From Chloroflexota bacterium (GTDB lineage Bacteria; Chloroflexota; Anaerolineae; JAAYZQ01): 64,000 bases of DNA. The notes below the pieces were generated by a model, which was given only the letters and a program-made list of their open reading frames with translations, was not told where the DNA came from and did no database searches. The stretch is taken from assembly GCA_018606645.1 (NCBI GenBank), contig JAGVRI010000006.1, forward strand, positions 62,001 through 126,000, in the 5' to 3' direction. Shown piece by piece: positions 26,424 to 35,153 of this stretch (positions within the stretch are counted from its first letter, which is position 1; each line of letters begins with the position of its first letter). The position numbers and the translations under genes are program-made.

Positions 26424-26452
26424 TTGACAAGACCGCCATTCTATAGTATTTT
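26424..26452 (+). promoter_or_regulatory. Probable galT promoter
   Basis: TTGACA (26424-26429), 17 bases, TATTTT (26447-26452). It faces away from the lacI promoter and lies 34 bases before the galT ATG. Confidence 0.6.
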
Positions 26453-26486
26453 TATTACATGGATTGGCGATCTCAGAGAGCTAGAT

Positions 26487-27584
26487 ATGTCCAACCTGTA
26501 TCTGCGTGGTGCATCTCGCGAAGGAACTATTGCGCATCCATCCGATCTTGACCAGAGCAAGCACCCGCACCGGCGCCATAACCCTCTGACCGGCGAATGG
26601 GTGCTGGTCTCGCCTCATCGCACCCAACGCCCCTGGCAAGGACAAGTGGAGAAATCGCCTCTGGAGGAACGTCCTGCCTACGACCCCCAGTGCTACCTTT
26701 GTCCCGGCAACCTCCGGGCCGGTGGCGCTCGTAATCCCAGGTACTCCTCTACCTTTGTCTTTACCAATGACTTCTCAGCCCTCTCGCCTGATTCTCCACT
26801 CACTGAAGAGGAGCACCCCTTGCTCCGCAGCCACGGTGTACAGGGCACATGCCGGGTCATCTGCTTCTCGCCCCGTCATGACCTGAGCCTGCCTGAAATG
26901 ACGGTGGGCGATATCTGCCACGTGGTCGATGTCTGGGCAGAACAGGTCACCGAACTGGGAGAGCGGTACCGTTGGGTTCAGGTATTCGAGAATAAGGGAG
27001 AGATCATGGGATGCTCCAACCCCCACCCTCATGGTCAGATCTGGGCCAGCACGGCATTGCCCAACGAGCCCGCCAAGGAAGACCAGCAGCAACGAGTCTA
27101 TTGGGATCAATACGGTCGCTCTCTGCTGCTTGATTATGTTGAATTGGAAACCAAACTCGGCGAGCGCGTCGTTGTCGAGAACGCCGATTGGCTGGCAGTT
27201 GTGCCTTTCTGGGCCATATGGCCGTTCGAGACACTGCTCCTGCCCCGTCGCGCCGTTCGCCACTTACCCGACCTCGACCGCACGGAACGCGCTGCCCTGG
27301 CCGACATCTTGAAACGACTGCTCACCCGATGCGACAACCTGTTTGAGGTCTCGTTCCCTTACTCGATGGGCTGGCACGGCACCCCGACTGGCCAGAGCAC
27401 AGGCCCAACGCCTCACTGGCAACTCCATGCCCATTTTTATCCGCCGCTGCTGCGTTCAGCAACCATCAAAAAGTTCATGGTCGGCTATGAAATGCTGGCT
27501 GAGGCGCAGCGCGATCTGACGGCCGAGCAAGCCGCCGGGCGGCTGCGGACGGTGTCGGAAAGGCACTATAAACAGCGACCGTAG
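26487..27584 (+). CDS. galT: Galactose-1-phosphate uridylyltransferase
   Basis: A 365-residue HIT-superfamily nucleotidyltransferase. Zinc ligands are suggested by CYLCPGN, and the catalytic [10 protein letters not shown] contains the nucleophilic His. The C-terminal half has [15 protein letters not shown]. It exchanges UMP between UDP-glucose and galactose-1-phosphate in the Leloir pathway. The start at MSNLYLRG is preferred; longer readings run through the promoter. It is transcribed divergently from the lacI-iol operon, and its promoter is 84 bases from operator O1, so partial co-regulation is possible. Confidence 0.87.
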   Translation: MSNLYLRGASREGTIAHPSDLDQSKHPHRRHNPLTGEWVLVSPHRTQRPWQGQVEKSPLEERPAYDPQCYLCPGNLRAGGARNPRYSSTFVFTNDFSALSPDSPLTEEEHPLLRSHGVQGTCRVICFSPRHDLSLPEMTVGDICHVVDVWAEQVTELGERYRWVQVFENKGEIMGCSNPHPHGQIWASTALPNEPAKEDQQQRVYWDQYGRSLLLDYVELETKLGERVVVENADWLAVVPFWAIWPFETLLLPRRAVRHLPDLDRTERAALADILKRLLTRCDNLFEVSFPYSMGWHGTPTGQSTGPTPHWQLHAHFYPPLLRSATIKKFMVGYEMLAEAQRDLTAEQAAGRLRTVSERHYKQRP

Positions 27585-27673
27585 TTCCTCCTGCTTCTGG
27601 CGATAGGGATGTGCTCCTGCGGCCAGGCATCAAGCCGGGATCACGTCCACAGCTCTGATACGCCGAGTTCCTT

Positions 27674-27702
27674 TTGCGCTACCTTTTGGGATGTGCTACA
27701 AT
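27674..27702 (+). promoter_or_regulatory. Probable dinB promoter
   Basis: TTGCGC (27674-27679), 17 bases, TACAAT (27697-27702). The expected start site is within a few bases of the ATG at 27713, so the message may be nearly leaderless. Confidence 0.55.
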
Positions 27703-27712
27703 GTCTCGGAAT

Positions 27713-28819
27713 ATGCGAGAGCCAAAATCTTGCGAGGACCGGCCTCGAGCCATCCTTCATCTGGACCTCGATGCCTTTTTTGCTTCGGTCGAGGCGCTTG
27801 AGAACCCGCTTCTGGCCGGCAAACCGGTGATCGTCGGAGGCCGACCCGAAGAGCGAGGGGTGGTAGCCTCGGCATCCTATCCGGCCCGCGCTTTTGGCGT
27901 CCGTTCAGCCATGCCTACGTCCCGAGCCCTGGCCCTCTGCCCAGAGGCGATCGTCGTTCCGCCACGACATCGGCTGTATGCCGACTACTCACGACGCGTC
28001 ATGGAACTCCTCCACCAGGTCTCTCCGCTGGTCGAGCCGGCGAGCATTGACGAGGCCTACCTGGACCTGACCGACCAGATCGCCGACTGGGAACAGGCGG
28101 TCGATCTGGCCCGCCAGGTCCAGCACCGAGTGCGCGACGAGATCGGCCTGTCATCGTCGCTGGGAGTCGCGACGAACAAACTCGTCGCCAAGATAGCTGC
28201 TGACCAGCACAAGCCTGGGGGACTGACGGTTGTCCGTCCTGGCCAAGAGGCTGCGTTTCTTGCTCCCCTGCCGGTGCAGGTGCTGTGGGGGGTAGGTCCG
28301 GTCACCGCGCGTAAACTGGCCGATCTCCTGCAGGTTTCCACCGTTGGTGATCTGGCTCAGATACCCGAAGAAGTGCTCCGGGCCCATTTTGGTCGCCACG
28401 GTTCGGCCATGGCCCGCCAGGCCCAAGGCCGAGACGAGCGGCCTGTCGTCCCGGTCCACGAACGAAAGACGTTGAGTCAGGAAAGGACCTTTCGCCGAGA
28501 CCTGGCCCAGGCTGAGATTCTGGAGCAGGAACTGCGGCAACTCAGCGAAGCAGTTAGCCAGCATTTACAGAGCGCCGGGCTGGCATGTGGCACCATTGCC
28601 CTCAAGCTGCGGTATGCTGATTTCACCACTCTCACCCGGCAAATGACGCTGTCTGCGCCGACGAATGATGCATTGCTTATCTACCAGGCCGCCCTGGCCA
28701 TGTTCCGGCGAAGCTGGGAGCGAGGGCGACCTGTCCGCCTTTTGGGCGTCTCTGGGCGGCGCCTCTCATCGTTGGTTGGTCAACTCACTCTATGGGGAGG
28801 TAGCAATGAACCAGACTGA
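27713..28819 (+). CDS. dinB: DNA polymerase IV (Y-family translesion polymerase)
   Basis: A 368-residue Y-family polymerase. Catalytic acids are in HLDLDAFFASVE near the N terminus and PASIDEAYLDLT. The helix-hairpin-helix thumb (VLWGVGPVTARKLADL) and little-finger domain follow. The C terminus carries QLTLW, resembling a beta-clamp-binding motif. It copies past DNA lesions. The ATG at 27713 sits about 21 residues before the conserved start; one more in-frame ATG lies at 27701, inside the probable -10. Its 3' end overlaps the next gene by 14 bases. Confidence 0.88.
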   Translation: MREPKSCEDRPRAILHLDLDAFFASVEALENPLLAGKPVIVGGRPEERGVVASASYPARAFGVRSAMPTSRALALCPEAIVVPPRHRLYADYSRRVMELLHQVSPLVEPASIDEAYLDLTDQIADWEQAVDLARQVQHRVRDEIGLSSSLGVATNKLVAKIAADQHKPGGLTVVRPGQEAAFLAPLPVQVLWGVGPVTARKLADLLQVSTVGDLAQIPEEVLRAHFGRHGSAMARQAQGRDERPVVPVHERKTLSQERTFRRDLAQAEILEQELRQLSEAVSQHLQSAGLACGTIALKLRYADFTTLTRQMTLSAPTNDALLIYQAALAMFRRSWERGRPVRLLGVSGRRLSSLVGQLTLWGGSNEPD

Positions 28820-30233
28820 CCGTCTTCAACCCAGGATCACTGTATTAAGCCCTCCACAACGCGAGTGGATCCACAGCCGTTCCCTGGAGATCCTGTCTAC
28901 GGTAGGCGTCCGCGTGGATTCAGAACCAGCCCGCCGCCTGTTTGCCAGAGCGATCGGGCCATCCGCTGCCCACGACGACAGGGTACGGATCCCGCCTGAA
29001 CTGGTCGAGTGGGCCCTACGCGCTGCTCCCTCGAGTATCGAGATTTATGATCGCAACGGTTCCGTCGCCTTTTGCCTGCCCGGCCCTACCCGTTTTGGGG
29101 TTGGTGTGACTGCCCTCTACTACCAGGACCCGGAAACGGATCAGGTGACCCCCTTTGTACGTCATCATATGGCCTCGTCTGTTCGGTTGGCCAATGCCTT
29201 ATCGAACTTTGACCTGGTCTCGACGATTGGCATTGTTCAAGACGTCCCGGCCGACGTGGCGGATCTTTATGCTACGTTGGAGATGGCAGCCAACACTGTC
29301 AAACCGCTGGTAATCCTTGTCTCCGAAGAGGAAGCGTTCCCAACCGTGTTGGACCTTCTCGAACATCTCCACGGAGACCTGGCCGTGCGCCCATTCATCA
29401 TCCCATATTTTAACCCCATCACCCCCCTGGTGATCAACCGGGGGACTGCGGCCAAGATGTTTACCACCATTGAGCGAGGTCTGCCATTCATCTATTCCAA
29501 TTACGGGATGGCCGGTGCCTCGACGCCCATCACCGCTGCCGGAAGCCTGGTGCTCCTCCATGCTGAGCTTCTGGCCGGCCTGACCCTCAGTCAGTTGATC
29601 CGCGAAGGAACCCCCATCATCCTTGGCAGCCTACCTGCCTTTTTCGACATGAAGGGCATGGGCAGTTTCTACGACGCGCACAGTTACATCATAGACCTGG
29701 CCTGTGCGGAGATGATGGCTCATTACCAATTGCCTCATGCTGGGACCTCAGGGGCCGGTATGGGTTGGGGGCCTGACCTGATCGCTGCTGGACATCAATG
29801 GACAAACCATCTTCTAAGTTGCATGGGGCAGGTTGGGCTGGTTCCTTTTGTCGGTGATAATCTGGGTTCCAAGGCCTTTTCGCCGGCTCTCATGGTGTAC
29901 GCCGATGAGATCATCGGTCAGGCCCGCCGTCTGGCTGAAGGTTTTGTCCTAGATGAAACCATGGCTGGCCTGGACGAGATCAGCGAGGTCGGTCCGGGGG
30001 GCAGTTTCCTGACCACACCACTGACCTTGAAACTCTTTCGCCAGGCTTATTATCACAGCCGGCTGTTCCCCACCTTGACCTTGGAAGAATGGGAAGCTCA
30101 AGGCTGCCCCCGTGCTGATGATCGAGTGCGGAGCCTGACCCGTCACCTGCTCGATGAACTGAAACCACCGACCGATTACGGCGAATGGATCGCCCGAGGC
30201 GAAGCGTTCATTGAGACCTTTCGACGCGGCTGA
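28806..30233 (+). CDS. MttB-family methyltransferase homologue (non-pyrrolysine)
   Basis: A 475-residue protein of the trimethylamine methyltransferase (MttB) superfamily, with the early DSEPARRLFARA and PELVEWALRAAP segments and a TIM-barrel body (NYGMAGASTPIT, GMGWGPDL). There is no in-frame TAG, so it is of the non-pyrrolysine branch that includes glycine-betaine methyltransferases. No corrinoid protein or UroD-type partner is adjacent; the UroD-like gene at 17837 is in another operon. The start at 28806 follows GGGGAGG and overlaps the dinB end. Substrate unknown, probably a methylated amine. Confidence 0.7.
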   Translation: MNQTDRLQPRITVLSPPQREWIHSRSLEILSTVGVRVDSEPARRLFARAIGPSAAHDDRVRIPPELVEWALRAAPSSIEIYDRNGSVAFCLPGPTRFGVGVTALYYQDPETDQVTPFVRHHMASSVRLANALSNFDLVSTIGIVQDVPADVADLYATLEMAANTVKPLVILVSEEEAFPTVLDLLEHLHGDLAVRPFIIPYFNPITPLVINRGTAAKMFTTIERGLPFIYSNYGMAGASTPITAAGSLVLLHAELLAGLTLSQLIREGTPIILGSLPAFFDMKGMGSFYDAHSYIIDLACAEMMAHYQLPHAGTSGAGMGWGPDLIAAGHQWTNHLLSCMGQVGLVPFVGDNLGSKAFSPALMVYADEIIGQARRLAEGFVLDETMAGLDEISEVGPGGSFLTTPLTLKLFRQAYYHSRLFPTLTLEEWEAQGCPRADDRVRSLTRHLLDELKPPTDYGEWIARGEAFIETFRRG

Positions 30234-30239
30234 CCATCT

Positions 30240-31586
30240 ATGGACCTCTCCCACCGCATGTCGTCCAGGCTGCGGCGTCTCCTCACCGCGTTCTTGGGGG
30301 CGGACCAAGCAGTGCCGGTCCGCAGCGAGGAAGAAGTCGCTGCAGAAATCGAGCGGAATTATCGCTGGAACTTTGTCGTCAACCTCGTAGACGGCACTTT
30401 GTTCTGGTTCGGCCTCACGTTCATTTCCTCAGCCACCCTGTTACCCCTCTTTGTCAGCAAATTGAGTTCCAACCCGTTGTTGATCGGCCTGGTGGCGATC
30501 ATCTCCCAAGGAGGTTGGTTCTTGCCCCAGTTGCTGACGGCCCACTGGGTGGAGCGTCTGCCCCGTCGAAAGCCGATTGCCGCCCATCTCGGGTTGTTGC
30601 TGGAACGATTGCCACTATGGTTGGTTGCTGCCTCAGCGCTGCTGGCTACCCGTTGGCCAGGGCTGACCCTTGTCCTTTTCTACGCAAGCTACACCTGGCA
30701 CAACCTGGGGGCCGGAGTCATAGCCACTGCCTGGCAAGACCTGCTGGCCCGCTGTTTTCCGGTCAACCGACGTGGACGGTACTGGGGGACCACAACCTTT
30801 CTGGGAACCGGCCTGGGCGTAGCAGGAGCCGCACTCAGCGCCTGGTTGCTGGATCGATTCCCTTTCTCCACCAACTTTGCTGTGGTCTTTAGCCTGGCTG
30901 CTCTCTCTATCACCATCGGATGGTTCTTTATCAGCCTCACCCGGGAGCCAGCCCTGCCTGCCGGCAGTATCCAACAGACCCAACGTGAATTCTTGGCAGA
31001 CCTGCCCGACCTCCTCCGCCGCGATGTCAACTTTCGCCGCTTTTTGATCGCTCGCCTGACCATGACGCTGGGCGGGATGGGCACCGGGTTTCTGGCTGTG
31101 TCAGCCGTCCGCCAATGGTTGATCCCGGATAGCACAGTGGGCCTCTACACTTCCATTTACCTGGCAGGCCAAACGATCAGCAACCTGGCCCTCGGTTTGG
31201 CGGCCGATCGGTATGGCCACAAGTTATCACTCGAGTTTGGGACACTGGCTTCCACGCTGGCTTTTACCCTTGCCTGGCTGGCTGCCTCGCCCGACTGGTA
31301 TTACCCAGTCTTTGCTCTGCTCGGTCTCAACACCAGCACGGTATTCGTCTCCGGCCTCCTGGCGCCCCTCGAATTCGCCGAACCCCAGCGACGGCCGACC
31401 TATATCGGCCTGACCAATACCACCGTCGGCGTGGGCACGGTGGTCGCGCCGCTGGTGGGCGCCTGGCTGGCAGGATTGGATTACGACCTGCTTTTTGCGG
31501 TGAGCGCTGGCATCAGCCTTGCCGCTTTCGTGGCCATGCACTGGTGGGTGCGGGAACCGCGAAAGACCCTTCATTTCTATCGGTAG
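30240..31586 (+). CDS. Major facilitator superfamily transporter
   Basis: A 448-residue membrane protein with about twelve hydrophobic segments and the loop LAADRYGHKLSLEFG, typical of MFS carriers. A cytosolic N-terminal stretch of about 40 residues precedes the first helix. Substrate cannot be inferred. It begins 6 bases after the MttB homologue, so the two may be co-transcribed and the carrier may move a methylated substrate. Confidence 0.75.
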   Translation: MDLSHRMSSRLRRLLTAFLGADQAVPVRSEEEVAAEIERNYRWNFVVNLVDGTLFWFGLTFISSATLLPLFVSKLSSNPLLIGLVAIISQGGWFLPQLLTAHWVERLPRRKPIAAHLGLLLERLPLWLVAASALLATRWPGLTLVLFYASYTWHNLGAGVIATAWQDLLARCFPVNRRGRYWGTTTFLGTGLGVAGAALSAWLLDRFPFSTNFAVVFSLAALSITIGWFFISLTREPALPAGSIQQTQREFLADLPDLLRRDVNFRRFLIARLTMTLGGMGTGFLAVSAVRQWLIPDSTVGLYTSIYLAGQTISNLALGLAADRYGHKLSLEFGTLASTLAFTLAWLAASPDWYYPVFALLGLNTSTVFVSGLLAPLEFAEPQRRPTYIGLTNTTVGVGTVVAPLVGAWLAGLDYDLLFAVSAGISLAAFVAMHWWVREPRKTLHFYR

Positions 31587-31598
31587 GAGTACAGGACC

Positions 31599-32507
31599 AT
31601 GACCACCCTTGTGAATGTGGTGTTACCCGTCTTCTTGGTGGCCGGCGGAGTTGCTTTAGCTCAGACCCGACTGCGGCTGAACGCCCAGACCCTGTCGCGT
31701 GCTGTCTTTTACCTCTTTGCCCCGGCTTTGATCTTTGATTCGCTCGTTACCTCGAACGTCAGTGGAGCCGAATTTGGCCAGATCGCTCTGGTTCTGATGG
31801 TCATCACCGCCATTTTATGGGCGCTTGGTGCAGTGACCGGGCGGCTGCTGAAGTTGAGTGGCCCGACTCAGGCAGCGTTTCTGGCGGCCATCGTTCTCAT
31901 GAACGCCGGTAACTATGGACTGTCGATCGACCTGTTCGCCTTTGGCAAGGCCGGGCTGGCCCGGGCCACGCTCTACTTTTCCGTCAGTGCCACCCTCAGC
32001 TCCAGCCTGGGGGTGTACTTGACCGCCCGGGGCCGCGTTCCACCTTCCGCAGCTCTGCGACGCGTTCTTGGTGTGCCATTGGTCTATGCCGCTGCCCTGG
32101 GTCTCACCCTCAACCTATCTCATCTGACTGTTCCTGAACCTTTGCAGAAAGCGATTCACCTTCTCGGTCAGGCTTCAGTGCCGGCGATGCTAACCGTGCT
32201 TGGCGTGAACCTGGCCGAGACAATAAGCAACCAGCGAAACGTAGTGCACTGGCCGGCCCTCATTGCTGCGGTGGGGCTGCGTCTCATTGCCGCTCCCGCC
32301 CTGGCCTGGGTCGTGGGCTCTGCGCTCGGCCTCAGTGGGTTGACCCGAGATGTCGTCACCCTCGAAAGTGCCATGCCGACAGCGGTAATCACCATTATTC
32401 TGGCCAATGAGTTTGAATCGGATCCCTCATTTGCCAGTATGTGTGTCCTTGCAAGTACCCTGGCCAGTCTGCTCACCCTGACCGTCTTGTTGAACTGGCT
32501 CATCTGA
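31599..32507 (+). CDS. AEC-family (auxin efflux carrier-like) permease
   Basis: A 302-residue membrane protein with about ten hydrophobic segments. YLFAPALIFDSLV, MNAGNYGLSIDLFAFG and MPTAVITIILANEFE are typical of AEC/MleP-type carriers, which move organic anions such as malate. It lies 12 bases after the MFS gene behind AGGAG. Substrate unknown. Confidence 0.78.
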   Translation: MTTLVNVVLPVFLVAGGVALAQTRLRLNAQTLSRAVFYLFAPALIFDSLVTSNVSGAEFGQIALVLMVITAILWALGAVTGRLLKLSGPTQAAFLAAIVLMNAGNYGLSIDLFAFGKAGLARATLYFSVSATLSSSLGVYLTARGRVPPSAALRRVLGVPLVYAAALGLTLNLSHLTVPEPLQKAIHLLGQASVPAMLTVLGVNLAETISNQRNVVHWPALIAAVGLRLIAAPALAWVVGSALGLSGLTRDVVTLESAMPTAVITIILANEFESDPSFASMCVLASTLASLLTLTVLLNWLI

Positions 32508-32776
32508 TCATCGATTTCAATCAACCTCTGCTCACAGACTGTTCCTGCGCAAGTCGTTTTTCTTGGTTTGCGCCTGCGAACTGGCGACGACGCACTTCGC
32601 ATAGCTCAACACCGCACGGCTCCGCATTGCTTATGCACGGAACGCGCCTCTCCGCACGCCTCTGTTTCGCATAGTTCAACCCAGGCAGCCGGTCGCATGG
32701 TTTCGTGTAGTGTAGGCCCCTTGTCCTACCCCCTAAGGTACCTGGGTCTACCTCCAGAAATACGCCCCATGGCCCA

Positions 32777-32805
32777 TTGTCGCGCTCCTGAAGCACGGTT
32801 ATAAT
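32777..32805 (+). promoter_or_regulatory. Promoter-like site before the propeller fragment
   Basis: TTGTCG (32777-32782), 17 bases, TATAAT (32800-32805). A GAGGAGA follows before the ATG at 32836. Confidence 0.5.
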
Positions 32806-32835
32806 GAGGGGGAGCCGAGGAGATAGAAGCGAATT

Positions 32836-33105
32836 ATGATCGGCCTAATGCTCAAAAAACATAAAAATCGGTCAATACTTGACCTGGAAAATGGGCTACC
32901 AGCCTGGTCGGCAGATGGCCGGCTGATTGCGTTTGTATCGAATCGGGATGGGAGCGTGGCTATCTGGTTCATGAATGCCGACGGCAGCCACGAGCGCTGT
33001 CGATTCTCCATCCGAGATCCGCTGACCCCTCCGTTGCCAGAGGATGCCCCGCCAGATATTTCCAGCCAGTCTGACGAGGTGGTTTCCCAGGAACCACACA
33101 CCTGA
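32836..33105 (+). CDS. Short protein with one TolB/PD40-like beta-propeller blade; possible gene remnant
   Basis: An 89-residue reading frame. Residues about 22-52 (PAWSADGRLIAFVSNRDG through WFMNADGS) match one PD40/TolB-type propeller blade very well. The remainder, rich in Pro, Asp and Ser, has no counterpart I recognise. Real propeller proteins carry six or seven blades, so this is probably a leftover of a larger gene. A promoter-like site and ribosome-binding sequence stand upstream, so expression is possible. No signal peptide. Confidence 0.45.
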   Translation: MIGLMLKKHKNRSILDLENGLPAWSADGRLIAFVSNRDGSVAIWFMNADGSHERCRFSIRDPLTPPLPEDAPPDISSQSDEVVSQEPHT

Positions 33106-33379
33106 CTCGAGTCCAAATTCTGGGGATAGAATGCAGGAAACACCGTTGCGCTTTGTTGTTCCTCCCCCTCCAAGTAGCTTCGGAAGCGGTCCCCGGATCG
33201 GTCCTTCTCTCCGACCTGCTACCTTGCCTATGAACGCCTCAAGACGACACCCGCGTCCTGTCCCATCGGCAGCGCGACCACGCCTCGGCCCACCCCCAGC
33301 CCGCGCCGGAAACTGGATAGCTTCGGTCATCGTTCGCGTTTCTTTGGGATTGAGAGACGCATAATACCTCTGTAGAACT

Positions 33380-35101
33380 TTGCCTCAGACACTGCCTCCC
33401 TCACCCAACGAATCCATTCGATTTGTCGACCTGGTACGTAACACAGGTCTCGCCGTGCTCAATTGTCTGCGTCTTCTTGGTCGGCGGAAACTGGGCTATG
33501 TCCTTCTCCGAGTCGGAGGGCATTACCCGGAACGAACTATGGTCCCTCGCCGCCCTTTTCCCTTTTCTCTCCTGCCCTGGCCAGAACCTCCAGTCACTAT
33601 CCAGGGCTTTACGGAAACGCTGGAGCTTCTGGCAGCAGACCCTCGCCTTCGAGGTGTCGTGTTCCTTGTCTCCGGGTTAGCGGCTGAACCTGCTACCTTG
33701 AGTAGCCTGCGACAGGCGATCATCCGTTTCCGTGCTTCAGGCAAGCACACCGTGGCCTATCTCCATGATCTCCACATGTGGTCCTACTACCTTGCCTCCG
33801 CTTGCCATCTGATCCTTGCCCCGCAAAGCGCTACCTTTCAGTCCGCCGGCCTGCGGTCGGAAGCGATCTTTCTTAAAGACACTCTGGCTTTGCTTGGCAT
33901 CGAGGCTGACTTTGAGGCCATCGCCGAATACAAGGTCTCGCCCGACACCTTTCGCCGGGCGCAGATGACCGAACCCCACCGCGAAATGCTGGAATCGCTG
34001 TTGGATTCGATCTATACCCATCTGCTGGCTACCATTGCGGCCGGGCGTAACACTACCGCCGATCACATCCGTGGCCTTTTTGACAATGTCCCCTTGAGTG
34101 CAGATCAGGCCCGCGAGTTCGGATTGCTTGATGCAGTTTGCTATGAGGATGAATTGCCAGACTATCTTGGTCAAGACCGGAAACCGGTTGACCTGATTCC
34201 CTGGGAGCAGGCGCGGCGACTGGTAATCCGGCCGCAGCGCTGGACGAGCCGCTTTCGCATCGGAGTCATCTCCATCGAAGGGATGATCGTCGCCGGGCCC
34301 AGCCGCCGTCCGCCCTTTCCTCTGCCATGGCCCCTGCCCGCCATCCAGGCCGGGGCCGACACCCTAGTCCGCCAACTACGGGCTGCAGCCCAGGACAAGA
34401 CGATGGCTGCGGTGGTCCTGCACGTAGACTCACCAGGTGGGTCCGCGTTCGCTTCCGATTTGATCTGGCGTGAAGTTGCCCTTCTGCATTGTCATAAACC
34501 TGTAGTGGTTTATATGGGCAATCGGGCCGCCTCTGGCGGTTACTATGTGTCAGTGCCGGCGAATGCCCTTGTGGCCCAACCGACTACCCTGACCGGTTCC
34601 ATTGGCATCTGGGGCGGCAAAATCGTCACCCGCGGCCTTTATGCCAAGATCCGAGCCAATCGAGAACAAGTGTTGCGAGGCAAGTCCGCTGCTCTGTACG
34701 CCGATACTGCTCCGTTCAGCGATGAAGAGCGGGCCAGGATCCGCGCCGAAATCGGCGCTGGGTACGCCCGGTTCAAAGCCAGAGTCGCAGAAGGCCGAGG
34801 CATGACCGATGAACAGGTAGAAGCGGTTGCCAGGGGCCGCGTCTGGACCGGTGAACAGGCCTTGACTCACGGCCTGATCGACCAACTCGGCGACCTGCAT
34901 GCCGCCGTCGACAAGGCTCGCGAACTGGCGGGGCTAGACCCTCGCCGCCATGTCCGTCTGGTCCCGGTCCCCGTTCCCAAACGCTATCTCCGACCCACCG
35001 TCCCAGTCACTGACGTGGCCGAGTGGGTGAACGCCTGCTTGCAGCTCGCGCAGGAGCGCCTCTTTGCCTTGGCTCCATGGATGATCCGCGTGCATGATTG
35101 A
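33380..35101 (+). CDS. sppA: Signal peptide peptidase SppA-like protease (S49), two-domain type
   Basis: A 573-residue S49 peptidase with two tandem domains, as in long-form SppA. The general-base Lys185 lies in EAIAEYKVSP in the first domain and the nucleophile Ser385 in NRAASGGYYVS in the second, after HVDSPGGSAFASD. The catalytic pair is therefore split across the domains as in E. coli SppA. It should degrade leftover signal peptides in the membrane. No clear N-terminal anchor is seen. The start is uncertain: TTG at 33380 is the only early candidate and has no good ribosome-binding site. Confidence 0.8.
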   Translation: MPQTLPPSPNESIRFVDLVRNTGLAVLNCLRLLGRRKLGYVLLRVGGHYPERTMVPRRPFPFSLLPWPEPPVTIQGFTETLELLAADPRLRGVVFLVSGLAAEPATLSSLRQAIIRFRASGKHTVAYLHDLHMWSYYLASACHLILAPQSATFQSAGLRSEAIFLKDTLALLGIEADFEAIAEYKVSPDTFRRAQMTEPHREMLESLLDSIYTHLLATIAAGRNTTADHIRGLFDNVPLSADQAREFGLLDAVCYEDELPDYLGQDRKPVDLIPWEQARRLVIRPQRWTSRFRIGVISIEGMIVAGPSRRPPFPLPWPLPAIQAGADTLVRQLRAAAQDKTMAAVVLHVDSPGGSAFASDLIWREVALLHCHKPVVVYMGNRAASGGYYVSVPANALVAQPTTLTGSIGIWGGKIVTRGLYAKIRANREQVLRGKSAALYADTAPFSDEERARIRAEIGAGYARFKARVAEGRGMTDEQVEAVARGRVWTGEQALTHGLIDQLGDLHAAVDKARELAGLDPRRHVRLVPVPVPKRYLRPTVPVTDVAEWVNACLQLAQERLFALAPWMIRVHD

Positions 35102-35153
35102 GGTACAGAAAGGCACATATCACCCTGTGAACTGAAGAGATATGGAGGAACTC

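Larger units (their letters stand above)
32508..33379. other. 872-base gene-poor stretch with a propeller-blade fragment
   Basis: No full-length gene is seen here. It holds two copies of a TTCGCATAG(C/T)TCAAC direct repeat (near 32598 and 32668), a promoter-like pair at 32777-32805 and a short reading frame at 32836. From 33106 to 33379 neither strand gives a recognisable protein. It looks like a decayed gene or an intergenic island. Confidence 0.6.

Noticed and set aside
33106..33379. Frames on both strands before sppA
   Set aside because: Pro/Arg-rich translations without any recognisable domain or ribosome-binding site.
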